Source: Balneolaceae bacterium UBA2956
GTDB taxonomy: Bacteria > Bacteroidota > Rhodothermia > Balneolales > Balneolaceae
Direction of reading: 5' to 3'
DNA: 64,000 nt
Assembly (NCBI GenBank): GCA_002348545.1
Contig: DEBM01000015.1
Span: forward strand, 17,348-81,347
Within the stretch, counting starts at the first letter, position 1. The number at the start of each line of letters is the position of its first letter. Shown one piece after another: positions 63,301 through 64,000 of the stretch. The translations under genes and the position numbers were made by a program. The notes beneath the pieces are model-generated. The model saw only the letters and a program-made list of their open reading frames with translations. It was not told the origin of the DNA and made no database searches.

Positions 63301-64000
63301 TTATCTGTACCCAGTTAACAGCATATCTTCGCCTATTTGCTTCCATGTTACCTCTTTCAATACACATATATCACGCATAGCAAATATACCAAGATCCATA
63401 ATGGATCGAGTACCGCTACCTAACAGTTTAGGAGACATAAACAATTCCACCTTATCTACTAACCCTTCGCGTAAAAGCGCCGAACCGAGCTGTTGTCCTG
63501 CTTCTACCAAAATGGATTGTACTCCAATGGAATCAAGAGCAGAAATAGCTTCCTTTAAATCTATATGCCCCTTTTTTTTAGCAACCTGAATCACCTTGCC
63601 CCTGAAATAATTATGCTTCATAAGTTTTATCATTGGATCTACATAGTCTAAAGAAGCTTCTTTATTCCAGGTTATAATTGTTGTTTTCGCCTCATATTTA
63701 TCGGAAAAAAGATACAGTTTTCTTGGTAAGCTAAAGGGGCCATCTAAGACTACTCGCATGGGTTGGCGGCCACGTACATGACGAACGGTTAGTTTTGGGT
63801 TATCTATCATGGCTGTTTGACGGCCAATCATTATGGCATCATAATAAGAACGCCACTCATGTACTTTCTTTCTAGCCGCTTTACCCGTAATCCATTGCGA
63901 ATCTCCATTGGCATCCGCCAAAAAACCATCCACAGTTTGAGCAATTTTTAGAGTTATAAAGGGCCGCCCAAATCGTTGGGCATGATTAAAAAACTCATTT
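63301..64000 (-). CDS. ribD: RibD reductase domain (partial, cut by the right edge)
   Basis: The C-terminal reductase domain of the bifunctional riboflavin enzyme RibD, which reduces 5-amino-6-ribosylamino-uracil phosphate. The frame remains open past the GTG at 63933 to the edge, and codons beyond it read NHAQRFGRPFITLKIAQTVDGF, the family start of the reductase domain, so the GTG is not the start. Family segments include MIGRQTAMIDNPKLTVR, ILVEAGQQLGSALL and GSGTRSIMDLG. The deaminase half lies outside the window. Confidence 0.93.
   Translation of the reverse strand, partial: NEFFNHAQRFGRPFITLKIAQTVDGFLADANGDSQWITGKAARKKVHEWRSYYDAIMIGRQTAMIDNPKLTVRHVRGRQPMRVVLDGPFSLPRKLYLFSDKYEAKTTIITWNKEASLDYVDPMIKLMKHNYFRGKVIQVAKKKGHIDLKEAISALDSIGVQSILVEAGQQLGSALLREGLVDKVELFMSPKLLGSGTRSIMDLGIFAMRDICVLKEVTWKQIGEDMLLTGYR

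Noticed and set aside
63301..63933. A stand-alone RibD reductase starting at the GTG at 63933
   Set aside because: Family residues continue in frame upstream of the GTG to the edge of the window, so the gene is longer and cut by the window.
1..64000. CRISPR arrays, insertion sequences, prophage or integrative elements
   Set aside because: No regularly spaced repeats, transposase, integrase or phage structural genes were found.

Overview
The window is an AT-rich (roughly 38% GC by eye) chromosomal segment of a Gram-negative, flagellated relative of the Bacteroidetes. Balneolota is the best guess. The reasons are a type IX secretion (T9SS) sorting tail of the 'YPNPFNPST' kind, PorV/PorQ-like proteins, a HmuY haem lipoprotein, many lipoproteins with a lipobox, an LptD-like protein, a carbamoyl-phosphate synthase without its allosteric domain, and a flagellin (rare in true Bacteroidetes but common in Balneolota). 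No insertion sequence, prophage, integrase or CRISPR array is visible. Genes are dense and mostly housekeeping or envelope functions. The taxonomic call is an inference.

Layout. 1-4300: a decayed flagellin fragment at the left edge, a Kazal-type inhibitor lipoprotein, a T9SS cargo protein, an intact flagellin with a sigma28-like promoter, and a decayed DUF805-type fragment. 4300-9307: band-7 protein, phenylalanine hydroxylase, TspO, a SOUL haem-binding protein, an orphan Pycsar-effector-like membrane protein with a lipoprotein, and another lipoprotein. 9650-19653: a three-gene minus-strand unit encoding a 2416-residue exported repeat protein, a PorV/PorQ-like protein and a second outer-membrane barrel; this is the most novel-looking system here. 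19792-24407: an ABC transporter whose permease is fused to an M1-type peptidase. 24412-27995: a small sugar or polyol catabolism cluster (MFS permease, Gfo/Idh/MocA dehydrogenase, TIM-barrel isomerase). 28273-32319: a lone GroES-like protein, a YitT-type membrane protein with an anomalous start, and a BamA/TamA-family protein with a lipoprotein.

32433-39844 is a peptidase, copper and haem region: M14 carboxypeptidase lipoprotein, SCO1, PCu(A)C chaperone, DUF411 metal-binding protein, DUF423, a TonB-dependent receptor and a tandem-duplicated HmuY. The copper proteins point to cytochrome oxidase Cu-centre assembly and copper handling. The receptor and HmuY point to haem uptake. A PhoB-type two-component system follows (40004-42105), then an SDR, and carA-carB-DUF58 on the minus strand.

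48434-64000: penicillin acylase-family enzyme with a small membrane protein, a DDAH-like hydrolase, ddl-nadK, mdh, a HIT-aroQ-flippase operon, tRNA-Lys, FtsB/DivIC-like protein, an atypical ROK kinase, an LptD-like protein, and riboflavin genes (ribE and a ribD cut by the right edge). Intrinsic terminators separate several of these units.
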